This document shows positions 34,549-43,528 of a stretch of DNA of 44,055 bases, one piece after another. A program made the position numbers and the translations under genes. Origin of the DNA: an uncultured Bacteroidales bacterium (GTDB taxonomy: Bacteria > Bacteroidota > Bacteroidia > Bacteroidales > FEN-979); NCBI GenBank assembly GCA_903929315.1, contig CAIYUC010000228.1, forward strand, positions 1 to 44,055. Reading direction: 5' to 3'. A model generated the notes under the pieces. It ran no database searches. It had not been told where the DNA came from and saw only the letters and a list, made by a program, of their open reading frames with translations. Every line of letters starts with the position of its first letter. The first letter of the stretch is position 1.

Positions 34549-35952
34549 ATGAGCCTGATAAAGTCTATTTCCGGGATAAGAGGAACAATTGGGGGTTATC
34601 CCGGGGAAGGACTTACTCCCGTTGATATTGTCCGGTTTACCTCTGCGTATGGATCGCTCATAAAAACGCGGAATCCGAATAAGAAAATCAGGATTATCGT
34701 TGGAAGAGATGCACGACCATCGGGGAAGATGGTTAGTGATATTGTTACCGGAACGCTGCTTGGTTCAGGTATTGATGTGATTGACATTGGCCTTACAACC
34801 ACACCAACAGCAGAGATAGCTGTTACCGGAGAAAAAGCCCAGGGTGGAATAATTATCACGGCAAGCCATAATCCGGTGAATTGGAATGCATTAAAACTTT
34901 TAAACAAAGAAGGTGAATTTTTATCAGCCGTGGATGGGGAAGAAACTGTCAGGCTTTCAAACGGTCATGATGTAATTTTCTCGGAAGTGAAGGATATCGG
35001 GAAATATACTTTTGATGATACTTATATCCGGAAACATATTGATAAAATTCTTCAGTTGCCTTTTGTGGATACTGAAGCGATCAAAAATGCAAAACTTAAA
35101 GTCACACTAGATGCTGTTAATTCAACCGGTGGTATTGCTGTGCCGTTTTTACTAAATGAATTAGGCATATATAAAATCGATCGGCTTAATTGTGAGTTAT
35201 CAGGTGAGTTTGCACATAATCCTGAACCTTTACCTGAAAATATAACCGAGATCTGCAGAAGGATCGTTCAAAACAAATCTGACCTTGGCATCGTGGTTGA
35301 CCCTGATGTAGACCGGCTTGCTTTGGTCACTGAACTTGGTGAACCCTTTGGTGAAGAGTATACCCTGGTAGCTGTCGCAGATTATATCCTGGAGCACAAC
35401 CCCGGAAATACTGTTTCTAACCTCTCATCAACTCAAGCTTTGAAAACCATTACTGAAGAACGAGGAGGAAAATATTATGCTTCAGCAGTGGGGGAAGTCA
35501 ACGTAGTAGAAATGATGAAGCAAACAAATGCAGTTATCGGGGGCGAAGGGAATGGTGGTGTGATTTATCCTGATTTGCATTATGGACGGGATGCTCTGGC
35601 TGGAATCGCATTATTCCTGACACATCTTGTAAAATCCGGAAAGACTTGCTCGGGATTAAGGAGCACTTATCCTTCCTTCTTTATTTCAAAAAATAAAATT
35701 GGCTTTCCGACGGATTTGGACATTAATGAAATTCTGGGAAAGATCATAAAGAAATATAAAAATTATCCTGTAATAAATATCGATGGCGTAAAGATACAAT
35801 TTGGCAATGAATGGGTACACCTGAGAAAATCCAACACTGAGCCGGTCATCAGAATCTATGCTGAGAGTGACCTTCCCGGTAAAGCCGACAACCTTGCAAA
35901 TATGATCATCAATGATTTGAAACAACTGATAAATGATAACCCGAGCACATGA
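34549..35952 (+). CDS. glmM: Phosphoglucosamine mutase (phosphohexomutase family)
   Basis: The 467-residue alpha-D-phosphohexomutase is most like Bacteroidetes GlmM, which turns glucosamine 6-phosphate into glucosamine 1-phosphate for UDP-GlcNAc. It shows KSISGIRGTIGG at the start and the phosphoserine loop TASHNPVNWNALK (Ser106). The Mg2+ site is DPDVDRLAL (Asp251, 253, 255), the sugar-binding loop GGEGNGGVI (331-339), and the phosphate loop RKSNTEPVIRIYAE near the end. Phosphomannomutase activity cannot be excluded. Its stop overlaps the next small gene by 4 bp. Confidence 0.9.
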   Translation: MSLIKSISGIRGTIGGYPGEGLTPVDIVRFTSAYGSLIKTRNPNKKIRIIVGRDARPSGKMVSDIVTGTLLGSGIDVIDIGLTTTPTAEIAVTGEKAQGGIIITASHNPVNWNALKLLNKEGEFLSAVDGEETVRLSNGHDVIFSEVKDIGKYTFDDTYIRKHIDKILQLPFVDTEAIKNAKLKVTLDAVNSTGGIAVPFLLNELGIYKIDRLNCELSGEFAHNPEPLPENITEICRRIVQNKSDLGIVVDPDVDRLALVTELGEPFGEEYTLVAVADYILEHNPGNTVSNLSSTQALKTITEERGGKYYASAVGEVNVVEMMKQTNAVIGGEGNGGVIYPDLHYGRDALAGIALFLTHLVKSGKTCSGLRSTYPSFFISKNKIGFPTDLDINEILGKIIKKYKNYPVINIDGVKIQFGNEWVHLRKSNTEPVIRIYAESDLPGKADNLANMIINDLKQLINDNPST

Positions 35953-36170
35953 GGAAGAAAACCCGTAAACCCATAAGGTACAAGAGCATTACCTTTAAAG
36001 TGACATCACGTCAAAAAAAATCACTTGATAATTTTTGTAAATCAAGAAAAAGCACCCCGATTAAAGTGATAAAAAGGTATATCCAGCCCTTACTTGATAA
36101 TTATGCACACTCAACTCCTGTGAATAATTTTGTGACAGTTAACCAACTTGAATTGTTCAAACTGGACTGA
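35949..36170 (+). CDS. Small basic protein overlapping glmM, function unknown
   Basis: The 73-residue product is translated from an ATG that overlaps the glmM stop (ATGA, 35949-35952). The N-terminal half is very basic (MRKKTRKPIRYKSITFKV) and followed by TSRQKKSLDNFCKSRKSTPIKVIKRYI, which looks like a strand-helix-helix unit of ribbon-helix-helix type. The tail NQLELFKLD is acidic and hydrophobic. Coupling to glmM and protein-like composition support a real gene. Nucleic-acid binding is an inference from charge and layout. Confidence 0.7.
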   Translation: MRKKTRKPIRYKSITFKVTSRQKKSLDNFCKSRKSTPIKVIKRYIQPLLDNYAHSTPVNNFVTVNQLELFKLD

Positions 36171-36198
36171 CTGGCATCCAAAAATTAATGTCAGGAAA

Positions 36199-36822
36199 TT
36201 ATTTATGGGAAAGAAACGTCTCGTAAGGAGTTCTGTTAAGGATAGATCTTCCAAGTGTAACTTCATCCGTATATTCTAATTCATCTCCGATTGAAATTCC
36301 CCTGGCGATGGTTGTCAGCCGTAGTTCATATTCCTTGAGACGTTTGTAGATATAAAAGTTCGTAGTATCACCTTCTATTGTGGCAGGCATTGCCAGAATG
36401 ATCTCTTTGATGTTGTTCTTCTTCACTCTTATCAGAAGACTTTCAATAGTCAGATCTTCAGGACCGATACCTTCGATGGGTGAAATGATTCCACCGAGAA
36501 CATGATAGATACCATTGTATTGCCCGGTGTTTTCAATGGCCATGACATCCCTGACTGTTTCCACAACACAAACCAGGTCATGAACTCTTTTCGTACTGGA
36601 ACAGATTGCACACTTTACAGAATCGGAAATATTAAAACATTCCTGGCAATAAACGATTTCTTTTCTTAATTTTATAATTGATGAGCCGAATGTTTCCACT
36701 TCATTAACATCTTTTTTCAGGAAATGAAGAGCAAGCCGTAATGCTGTCTTCCGTCCGATACCCGGAAGTTTTGCGAGTTCATTCACGGCATTTTCGAGCA
36801 GTTTGGAGGAGTAAGTGTTCAA
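36199..36822 (-). CDS. recR: Recombination protein RecR
   Basis: The 207-residue protein of the RecFOR pathway loads RecA on gapped DNA with RecO. It has the HhH motif [13 protein letters not shown] (19-31) and a four-Cys zinc finger (Cys59, 62, 71, 74). A Toprim domain follows ([32 protein letters not shown]), and [20 protein letters not shown] lies near the end. The start is a TTG at 36822, directly giving [13 protein letters not shown], which matches the usual length. It converges on the small glmM-linked gene. Confidence 0.95.
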   Translation of the reverse strand: MNTYSSKLLENAVNELAKLPGIGRKTALRLALHFLKKDVNEVETFGSSIIKLRKEIVYCQECFNISDSVKCAICSSTKRVHDLVCVVETVRDVMAIENTGQYNGIYHVLGGIISPIEGIGPEDLTIESLLIRVKKNNIKEIILAMPATIEGDTTNFYIYKRLKEYELRLTTIARGISIGDELEYTDEVTLGRSILNRTPYETFLSHK

Positions 36823-36950
36823 GTTTATAAGGTTTTAAAAGCAGATCATAGATAATTCATAAACATTTTATGAGGACTTGCCAAATTTGCAGTCATTGCA
36901 GTGCAATTTATTCTTTATTTTGCAAAAGTAATTTATTCACTGATACAATT

Positions 36951-37661
36951 ATGAACAGGCTCTTCCTTTTCGTTTTCTTATGCTTTTTGACGTTGGATTT
37001 TTTCGGTCAGGATACGGTGAATCGGACCGATGCATTAGGTAACAAGCAAGGTTTCTGGCGTAAGTTGAACAGCAAAGGAGAAAAAGTATATGAAGGTCAT
37101 TTCAGCTCGGATATTCCATATGGGGAGTTCAGATATTATTATCCTGACGGGAAACAAAAGGCAGTCTCCTTAATCAGTGATAGTGGTAAGCTCTCAAAAA
37201 CAATTTCCTATTTTCAAAATGGCAGGAAAATGGCTGAAGGAAATTACTGGAATGAGAAAAAAGACAGTTTATGGAGATTCTATAGCGAGTTTGATGGTGC
37301 CTTGGTTGCAGAAGAATTTTATAAAGAGGGAAAGAAATACGGCATTTCGAAAAACTATTATCCCGGCAAGGGCGTATCGGAAGTGGTCAATTGGAAAAAT
37401 GGAATAAGGGAAGGACAATGGTTGGAATTCTACTCCGACGGAAATATAAAGGTAAATGGCCAGAATAAAGCCGATGAGAAAGACGGCATTTTCAAAGCAT
37501 TTTATGAATCAGGACAGATCATGTCTGTCGGTCTGTATGTTAATGGTCATGCCCAGGGTATGTGGACCTATTTTAATGAAAAAGGAAGCCTGGAGAGGAC
37601 GGAGACTTACAAGGATGGCTTGCTGATTAAGACAGAGGAGAAGAATCCCGAGAAAAAATAA
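36951..37661 (+). CDS. Exported YwqK/MORN-repeat protein
   Basis: I start at the ATG at 36951, which gives a 236-residue protein with a signal peptide (MNRLFLFVFLCFLTLDFFGQ). The in-frame ATG at 36870 adds 27 residues without such a function. The rest is a run of repeats of about 22 residues with YW/YxxDGxxK character: GFWRKLNSKGEKVYEGHF, GEFRYYYPDGKQKAV, SLWRFYSEFDGALVAEEFY, GQWLEFYSDGNIKVNGQ, GIFKAFYESGQIMSVGLYV, GMWTYFNEKGSLERTETYKDG. These match MORN_2/YwqK repeats. Relatives include immunity-type and surface-associated proteins. The role here is unknown. It converges with clpB. Confidence 0.87.
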   Translation: MNRLFLFVFLCFLTLDFFGQDTVNRTDALGNKQGFWRKLNSKGEKVYEGHFSSDIPYGEFRYYYPDGKQKAVSLISDSGKLSKTISYFQNGRKMAEGNYWNEKKDSLWRFYSEFDGALVAEEFYKEGKKYGISKNYYPGKGVSEVVNWKNGIREGQWLEFYSDGNIKVNGQNKADEKDGIFKAFYESGQIMSVGLYVNGHAQGMWTYFNEKGSLERTETYKDGLLIKTEEKNPEKK

Positions 37662-37693
37662 GGTTTCCACTTCCTGGCTTTTGAGGAGACCTG

Positions 37694-40285
37694 TTAAGTA
37701 TTGTTAAATACCAATGTCCCATCCTTTTCATCCACGAGGATTTCCGAATCCTTGTCCACTTTTCCCTCAAGGATCAATTTTGAGAGTTCATTCAGCAGGT
37801 TTTTTTGGATTACACGTTTTATGGGTCTTGCGCCGAATTGTGGATCAAACCCCAGGTCGGCTATGCGTTTTATTGCTTTTTTTGTGACTGTCAGCCTGAT
37901 GTCATTTTTTGCCAGCATCTGTTTTATAATACCGGTCTGTAATTCCACAACTTTAAGGATTTCCTCTTTTGTCAGGGGTTGGAACATGATGATCTCATCA
38001 ATACGGTTCAGGAATTCGGGTCGTATCGTTTTTTTCAGCAGATCAAAAACCTGTTCACGGGTTTTATTAATGATCTCATTCCGATTACGGTCATTCACTT
38101 TCTCAAGGTTTTCTCTGATGATTTGTGAACCAATGTTGGAGGTCATAATAATGATCGTGTTTTTGAAATCAACCAACCGTCCTTTGTTATCTGTCAGCCG
38201 GCCATCATCCAGCAGCTGGAGCAATACGTTGAATATATCAGGATGAGCTTTCTCAATTTCATCCAGTAAAACCACGGAATAGGGTTTTCGGCGGACTGCT
38301 TCTGTGAGCTGCCCGCTTTCTTCATAGCCGACATAGCCCGGAGGTGCACCGATAAGCCGTGACACAGTATGACGTTCCTGGTATTCCGACATATCGATAC
38401 GGACAATGTTGTTCTCATTGTTGAAGAGGAATTCCGCAAGGGCTTTCGCCAATTCGGTTTTGCCGACACCGGTTGTTCCCAGGAAGATAAAAGAACCGAT
38501 AGGTCTTTTCGGATCCTGCATCCCTGCACGGCTTCGCCTGATTGCGTCGGAAATAGCAGTAATTGCTTCTTCCTGGCCTACGACACGCATGTGCAGCTCC
38601 GTTTCAAGATTCAGAAGTTTCTGCTTTTCACTTTGTAACATCCTGCTTACCGGGATGCCGGTCCACCGGGATACGATCTCTGCAATTTCCTCCGCACCAA
38701 CTTCTTCATTGACCATTACTGATTCTTTTTGGAGGGCGGAAAGTTTTTGCTTGAAGGATTCAATCGCCTTTTCATCATCAGGGATCCGGCCATACCTGAT
38801 TTCAGCGACTTTGCCGAGATCACCGGTACGGTTTGCCTGATCCGCTTCGAACCTAAGGTTTTCAATTTCTTTTTTCTTTGCCTGGATTTTTTCGACAAGG
38901 TCCTTTTCCGATTTCCACTTGGCTCTCAGATTCGTTCGTTCATCGTTAAGGTTAGCAATTTCCTCATTTAAAGTTTTAAGCTTTTCTTCATCCTTTTCCC
39001 TTTTTATTGCCTCTCTCTCAATCTCAAGCTGACGGATCCTTCTTTCAATTTTTTCCAGATCTTCAGGAACGGAATTAATTTCCAGCCTTAATTTCGATGC
39101 TGCCTCATCAATTAAATCGATCGCTTTATCCGGAAGAAAGCGGTCGGAAATATAACGGTGTGAAAGTTCGACGGCAGCGATGATCGCTTCATCCTTTATT
39201 CTTACCTGATGATGAGTTTCATAACGCTCCTTCAATCCCCTGAGGATGGAAATGGCATCGAGGGTATCCGGTTCGTTTACCATAACCGGCTGGAAACGAC
39301 GTTCAAGTGCCTTGTCTTTTTCAAAGTACTTCTGGTATTCTTTCAGGGTTGTGGCTCCGATGGCCTTTAATTCTCCTCTTGCAAGAGCGGGTTTAAGAAT
39401 ATTGGCAGCATCCATGGCCCCTTCACTTGCCCCTGCTCCAATGAGCGTGTGGATCTCATCAATAAAAAGAATGATCTCCCCGTCAGCTGAGATCACCTCT
39501 TTAATCACACTCTTCAACCGTTCCTCAAATTCACCTTTATATTTGGCTCCTGCTATCAGGGCTCCCATATCGAGGGAAAAGATCTGTTTCGATTTAAGGT
39601 TTTCAGGTACATCCCCGTTTATGATCCGGTATGCCAAACCTTCTGCTATGGCTGTTTTTCCAACACCAGGTTCACCGATCAGAATCGGGTTATTTTTCGT
39701 TCTCCTGGAAAGTATCTGAAGGATCCGCCGGATCTCTTCGTCACGCCCAATCACAGGATCGAGCTTTCCCCTGCGTGCCAAGTCATTCAGATTCCTGGCG
39801 TATTTATTCAGGGAATTATAATTTTCCTCGGCTGACTGGCTTTTTACCGCGGCACCTTTGCGCAACTGGCGAATGGCTGCTGTTAAATCTTTCTCATTTA
39901 CCCCATTGTCTTTAAGCAAATGCGAGGTTGTATCATTTGTCAGGAGGATCCCAAGCAAAAGAAATTCAATGCTTACAAATTCGTCCTTGAATTCCTGTGT
40001 TAGAGAAAGCGCTTTCTGAAACGCCTTGTTTGTCTCATTACTAAGAAATTGCTGTCCGGGCGTCACTTTGGGATATGATTCAATGATCTTATCGAGAGAC
40101 CGGGAAAAAATATCCATATTGACATTCAGCTTTTTCAGAAGGTATGGGATCACATTTTCATCCACCATCAGCATTCCTTTCAGTAGATGTGATGTCTCAA
40201 CTGCCTGGTTCTGTTTTGCCTGGGCAATTTCCGTTGCCTTCTGAACAGCTTCCTGTGCTTTAATTGTGAAATTATCGAAATTCAT
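37694..40285 (-). CDS. clpB: ATP-dependent disaggregase ClpB
   Basis: The 863-residue Hsp100 chaperone dissolves protein aggregates with DnaK. It has a double Clp N domain ([21 protein letters not shown]), a first AAA+ module ([18 protein letters not shown], Walker [14 protein letters not shown], Walker B) and the coiled M-domain typical of ClpB (about residues 410-525, [21 protein letters not shown]). A second AAA+ module follows ([33 protein letters not shown]). No ClpP-binding tripeptide was seen. Length and the M-domain exclude ClpA and ClpC. The leader carries a heptad array. Confidence 0.97.
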   Translation of the reverse strand: MNFDNFTIKAQEAVQKATEIAQAKQNQAVETSHLLKGMLMVDENVIPYLLKKLNVNMDIFSRSLDKIIESYPKVTPGQQFLSNETNKAFQKALSLTQEFKDEFVSIEFLLLGILLTNDTTSHLLKDNGVNEKDLTAAIRQLRKGAAVKSQSAEENYNSLNKYARNLNDLARRGKLDPVIGRDEEIRRILQILSRRTKNNPILIGEPGVGKTAIAEGLAYRIINGDVPENLKSKQIFSLDMGALIAGAKYKGEFEERLKSVIKEVISADGEIILFIDEIHTLIGAGASEGAMDAANILKPALARGELKAIGATTLKEYQKYFEKDKALERRFQPVMVNEPDTLDAISILRGLKERYETHHQVRIKDEAIIAAVELSHRYISDRFLPDKAIDLIDEAASKLRLEINSVPEDLEKIERRIRQLEIEREAIKREKDEEKLKTLNEEIANLNDERTNLRAKWKSEKDLVEKIQAKKKEIENLRFEADQANRTGDLGKVAEIRYGRIPDDEKAIESFKQKLSALQKESVMVNEEVGAEEIAEIVSRWTGIPVSRMLQSEKQKLLNLETELHMRVVGQEEAITAISDAIRRSRAGMQDPKRPIGSFIFLGTTGVGKTELAKALAEFLFNNENNIVRIDMSEYQERHTVSRLIGAPPGYVGYEESGQLTEAVRRKPYSVVLLDEIEKAHPDIFNVLLQLLDDGRLTDNKGRLVDFKNTIIIMTSNIGSQIIRENLEKVNDRNRNEIINKTREQVFDLLKKTIRPEFLNRIDEIIMFQPLTKEEILKVVELQTGIIKQMLAKNDIRLTVTKKAIKRIADLGFDPQFGARPIKRVIQKNLLNELSKLILEGKVDKDSEILVDEKDGTLVFNNT

Positions 40286-40292
40286 ATTTATT

Positions 40293-40334
40293 TTACTATT
40301 TACTATTAACTCTTAACTCTTCACTCTTCACCGT
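40293..40334. repeat. Heptad array (6 units) just upstream of clpB
   Basis: Two identical ttactat, two identical taactct, then tcactct and tcaccgt, all in register. It starts 8 bp before the clpB start codon, within the expected leader. Confidence 0.85.
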
Positions 40335-40456
40335 TGTCAAACTCCTTGCCAACCATGTAAACGATGAATTTAATGAATAACTGTCAGTAATAATGTTAAG
40401 AAAATGTCGTTTTGACTGATTTGGAAATGTTTATTTTTACCGGAAAATAGGATAAA

Positions 40457-40852
40457 GTGACGCCGGATCATGAGTCTAACCTTCATTCCGATCAAAAACG
40501 AACCCTGGTTATAGGGGCAAGCTTGAGAAGGGAACGATTTTCTAATATAGCTGTCAGGATATTATCAGAATATCATATACCGGTCATTGCTGTGGGATTG
40601 AGAGCAGGTGAAATAAATGGTATCACTGTTCATAAACCTTTTCCCGTTGTTGAAAATATCCATACTGTCACACTTTATGTGGGTCCTAAAAATCAGCCTT
40701 TTTGGTATGATTTTATTTTGCATGCAAAACCACAGCGTGTGATATTCAATCCGGGAACTCCAAATGAGGAATTTGAACAAATGCTGATAAGCACCGGGAT
40801 AGAAGTGATTGAGGAATGTACCCTTATTATGTTATCCAGCGGTGATTTTTAA
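40457..40852 (+). CDS. CoA-binding domain protein (CoA_binding_2 / YccU-like)
   Basis: The 131-residue product has a Rossmann-like fold: TLVIGASLRRERFSNIAVRIL at about 16-36, VIAVGLRAGEINGITVHKP, TVTLYVGPKNQPFWYD, RVIFNPGTPNEEFEQ and IEVIEECTLIML. It matches the small CoA-binding family seen next to many unrelated genes, with no established role. The start is a GTG at 40457, which is the only sensible one before the conserved core. A weak promoter-like pair (TTG 40412-40414, TATTTTTA 40432-40439) lies upstream but with a short spacer. Confidence 0.87.
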   Translation: MTPDHESNLHSDQKRTLVIGASLRRERFSNIAVRILSEYHIPVIAVGLRAGEINGITVHKPFPVVENIHTVTLYVGPKNQPFWYDFILHAKPQRVIFNPGTPNEEFEQMLISTGIEVIEECTLIMLSSGDF

Positions 40853-40910
40853 GTTTAACGGTGCCGGCACATAAATAATTCATAATTTTACGGCCGAATT
40901 CTTTTTCCGA

Positions 40911-42038
40911 ATGAAACAATTTTTTTTCTCTGCTTTCCTTTTCATTGGATATTATTCTTCCGGTCAATTAACAATCACTGTTTTTCCTCCTGAAGCGAAA
41001 TTATGTTACGGCATGGATATCACATTTCAGGCACAAATTATTGCCGCTCCGGATTCAGGAACTGTTTCATTCCAATGGTTGAAAAACGGAGCTCTTCTCA
41101 CTGACTCGACCCGCGCATATCTCATATTTAAGAAAGTAACTTTTTCCGATACCGGTATTTATAAATGTGTCGGAACGAACGGGATCCTTTCTGATACCAG
41201 CAATCCTGCTCATCTGCAAATTTTCCCTAAACTCATAATCGATACGCTGTATAGGTTTAATGACCTTGGATGCCCAAGAGATTGTAAAGGACAATTTAAA
41301 ACTCAAATATCAGGCGGAAATCTACCTTATCATTATAATTGGGGTGGTGGTTATTCTCTGGATACAGTCCATGATACATTACATCTCGGATTATGTCCGG
41401 GCTATCATACCCTGATCGTGAAAGACAGCGACTATACCCATTGCATTGCCCGGGATTACTATGTAGATGTGTTAAAGCTGCCGAAAATAACCATTACAAA
41501 AGTCCCAAAAGATACGGTATATCTGACCCATCCGACTTTAAAGTTAAGCTTCCCTGACTCTTCAAAAAAATATCTAACGAATTGGCAATGGAATTTCGGC
41601 GATAGTGCAAAGTTTTCAAATATAAATCCGGCAAGCCATGACTATTCCAAAACAGGAAGATTCATTATAACACTGGGTTTTACGGATCAGAACGGTTGTG
41701 ATACCACCATTACGGATTCAATTCTTGTTAAATTGGTTGACCTTGTTATTCCAAATGTATTTACGCCTAATGGTGATGGCTTCAATGATACATTTCAAAT
41801 GAAGGAAAAAGCAGCCAGCGGATTTAAGACAATTGACTTGTTGGAAGTCTATCTAAGTGATGCCCTCGTTGTGTTTGACCGTTGGGGAAGGAAAGTTTAT
41901 GAAAAAAATAATTACAGGAGTGGCGACTGGAACGGAGACCATCTATCTGACGGTGTTTACTATTATCTTTTCAAGGGTCATGGGCCTTATAACGATGAAG
42001 TTTATAAAGGTGCTGTGACAATTCTCAGAGGACACTGA
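40911..42038 (+). CDS. Surface protein with Ig/PKD-like domains and T9SS type B sorting domain
   Basis: The 375-residue product has a signal peptide (MKQFFFSAFLFIGYYSSGQ). An Ig-like domain follows (about 20-105, VSFQWLKNGALL, SDTGIYKCVGTNG), then a Cys-rich middle part (LGCPRDCKGQFKTQISGGNLPYHYNW). A PKD-like domain follows (NWQWNFGDSAKFSNINPASHDYSKTGRFIITLGFTD). The C-terminal 90 residues are a gliding-motility-associated domain (VIPNVFTPNGDGFNDTF, VFDRWGRKVYE, WNGDHLSDGVYYYLFKG), the type B signal of the type IX system. It is exported and displayed on the surface. It is small for this class. The binding role is unknown. Confidence 0.9.
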   Translation: MKQFFFSAFLFIGYYSSGQLTITVFPPEAKLCYGMDITFQAQIIAAPDSGTVSFQWLKNGALLTDSTRAYLIFKKVTFSDTGIYKCVGTNGILSDTSNPAHLQIFPKLIIDTLYRFNDLGCPRDCKGQFKTQISGGNLPYHYNWGGGYSLDTVHDTLHLGLCPGYHTLIVKDSDYTHCIARDYYVDVLKLPKITITKVPKDTVYLTHPTLKLSFPDSSKKYLTNWQWNFGDSAKFSNINPASHDYSKTGRFIITLGFTDQNGCDTTITDSILVKLVDLVIPNVFTPNGDGFNDTFQMKEKAASGFKTIDLLEVYLSDALVVFDRWGRKVYEKNNYRSGDWNGDHLSDGVYYYLFKGHGPYNDEVYKGAVTILRGH

Positions 42039-42075
42039 GGATCCACGGAAAATTTCATTTTTTTCCACCCTTTCA

Positions 42076-43308
42076 TTACTTAAACAAAAGTTTTATATAA
42101 AATAACGGATTTATAAGCTGCGATTTCACCTCCTGGTTTGTAAACATTTTCGTAAGCATTTTCTTAAGATCATCGTTTTTCCTGGCTTTCCCAACGACAA
42201 AATTAAATAGCCATGGTAAACTTGCCAGTTTTTGAATCCATTGACTTATTTTTAATTCTTTGCCAATTTTCCTTTCGATAATTTTATTATAAGTACTTAA
42301 AAATTCTCCTGAGAAATCTCCTTTCAGGAAGGCCTCTTTTATGACTCGGGCAGCAATTTCACCACTCACCATAGCATTCCCGATTCCTTCACCTGAAAAT
42401 GGATCAATCAGGGATGCAGCGTCACCGGTCAATAAAAAGCGATTACCGGAAAGGATCTTTTTAGCCGGCCCTAATGGAAGTCCGTATCCTCCGATCTTTC
42501 CCGTCATTGTTGCATCCTCGAACCGCCTCTTTAGTCCTGGAGTCCTTTCTATTAATTCCAACAATGTTTTTGAAAGGTTTTGTTTGTGCTTTCTGACACG
42601 GTTGAACATCATTCCCAGGCCCACATTTACTTCATTATTCTGCATGGGAAAGATCCAGAGATAGCCCGGGAGAAGGTCTTTTAAAAAATGAAGCTCAATA
42701 TAACCTTGCGGATGAAGGTCTTTGACATTTTTAAAATATGTCCTTACTGCAATAGAATAATGATGATGATCCAATTTATTATCCGTGAAGGATGACGCAA
42801 TGACCGAATGGATTCCGTCAGCTCCTACTACCATTTTTGCCTTAAATTCTTCTTTGCCATCCGATATTATAATTCCTTCATTACTTACCTCTGCATGGCT
42901 AATCCTGAAATTCCGGAAAACCGAAATATTTTTATACCTCTGCACTTTTTCGAAAAGGAAATTATCGAAATCGATCCTCTTACAGATAAATCCCGAATCG
43001 GTGGTAGCAGGACTTGCGTCGAGGGTAAATGGAACATCGACAAAGTTCTGATCCGGAGCAATGAAGCGGATTCCATTAGAAGATGTTTTCCCGGGGAAAT
43101 CCATGAAATCCTTGTAAATATTATCAGGAAGCCGTTTTAAAACATTCATCACGGTGGCACTCAATGCGTCTCCACAAATTTTATCTCTCGGAAAGGACTC
43201 TTTTTCAACAAGCGCAATAGCCAGATTTGTTCCTGCCAGGCTCAAAGCAGTCGATAACCCGGCAGGACCGGCGCCGGCGATGATGATGTCGTAGATCTTT
43301 TCTGGCAT
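42076..43308 (-). CDS. Geranylgeranyl-reductase-family FAD-dependent oxidoreductase
   Basis: The 410-residue flavoprotein has the FAD motif IIIAGAGPAGLSTALSLAG (8-26), EKESFPRDKICGDALSATVM (family box), VGADGIHSVIASSF, YLWIFPMQNNEVNVGLGMM, GYGLPLGPAKKILSGNRFLLTGDAASLIDPFSGEGIGNAM and a C-terminal helical part. Relatives saturate double bonds in isoprenoid chains such as those of menaquinone or chlorophyll. In heterotrophic Bacteroidetes the substrate has not been settled. Its leader contains a GTGACGC-type heptad array. It converges with the type B cargo gene. Confidence 0.9.
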   Translation of the reverse strand: MPEKIYDIIIAGAGPAGLSTALSLAGTNLAIALVEKESFPRDKICGDALSATVMNVLKRLPDNIYKDFMDFPGKTSSNGIRFIAPDQNFVDVPFTLDASPATTDSGFICKRIDFDNFLFEKVQRYKNISVFRNFRISHAEVSNEGIIISDGKEEFKAKMVVGADGIHSVIASSFTDNKLDHHHYSIAVRTYFKNVKDLHPQGYIELHFLKDLLPGYLWIFPMQNNEVNVGLGMMFNRVRKHKQNLSKTLLELIERTPGLKRRFEDATMTGKIGGYGLPLGPAKKILSGNRFLLTGDAASLIDPFSGEGIGNAMVSGEIAARVIKEAFLKGDFSGEFLSTYNKIIERKIGKELKISQWIQKLASLPWLFNFVVGKARKNDDLKKMLTKMFTNQEVKSQLINPLFYIKLLFK

Positions 43309-43319
43309 GTAATACTATC

Positions 43320-43347
43320 GTAACACGTGACGCGTGACGCGAAAATA
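43320..43347. repeat. Heptad array (4 units), GTGACGC-like
   Basis: gtaacac, two gtgacgc and gaaaata lie in register, 11 bp before the flavoprotein start codon. The reverse complement shares a 14-bp core with the array at 10346-10394. Confidence 0.65.
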
Positions 43348-43418
43348 CTACCTTTTTCACTTTGACTGATTAATAGCCTCGGGAAAATAATATTGAACAC
43401 TGATCAACAATAAATAAA

Positions 43419-43449
43419 TAGCGAAGTAGCGAAAATGCGAATAGCGAAA
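43419..43449. repeat. Array of TAGCGAAA-like units (4)
   Basis: tagcgaag, tagcgaaa, atgcgaa and tagcgaaa. It is the reverse complement of the TTTCGCTA family at 7093-7124. The gap 43309-43528 holds this array, the one at 43320 and a GC-rich segment, with no gene. Confidence 0.8.
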
Positions 43450-43501
43450 TTTATTATTTTTCATAATTGGCGCGTGTGTCTGACGCGTGACAACCTTGCT
43501 C

Positions 43502-43522
43502 GCGCGCGCTTGCAGCGCGTGC
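43502..43522. terminator. GC-rich hairpin downstream of the FISUMP gene
   Basis: The arms GCGCGCGC (43502-43509) and GCGCGTGC (43515-43522) have one mismatch and a 5-nt loop, 7 bp from the stop of the minus-strand gene. There is no U run after it, so termination is a guess. Confidence 0.4.
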
Positions 43523-43528
43523 GTAATC

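Noticed and set aside
37661-37692. Hairpin between the YwqK-repeat gene and clpB
   Set aside because: AGGTTTCC can pair with GGAGACCT through one G-U pair, but the loop is long and there is no T run, so I do not list it as a terminator.
42039-42075. Possible terminator between the type B cargo gene and the flavoprotein
   Set aside because: GGAAAA and TTTTCC can pair, but the stem is short and AT-rich and no clear T run follows a defined stem.
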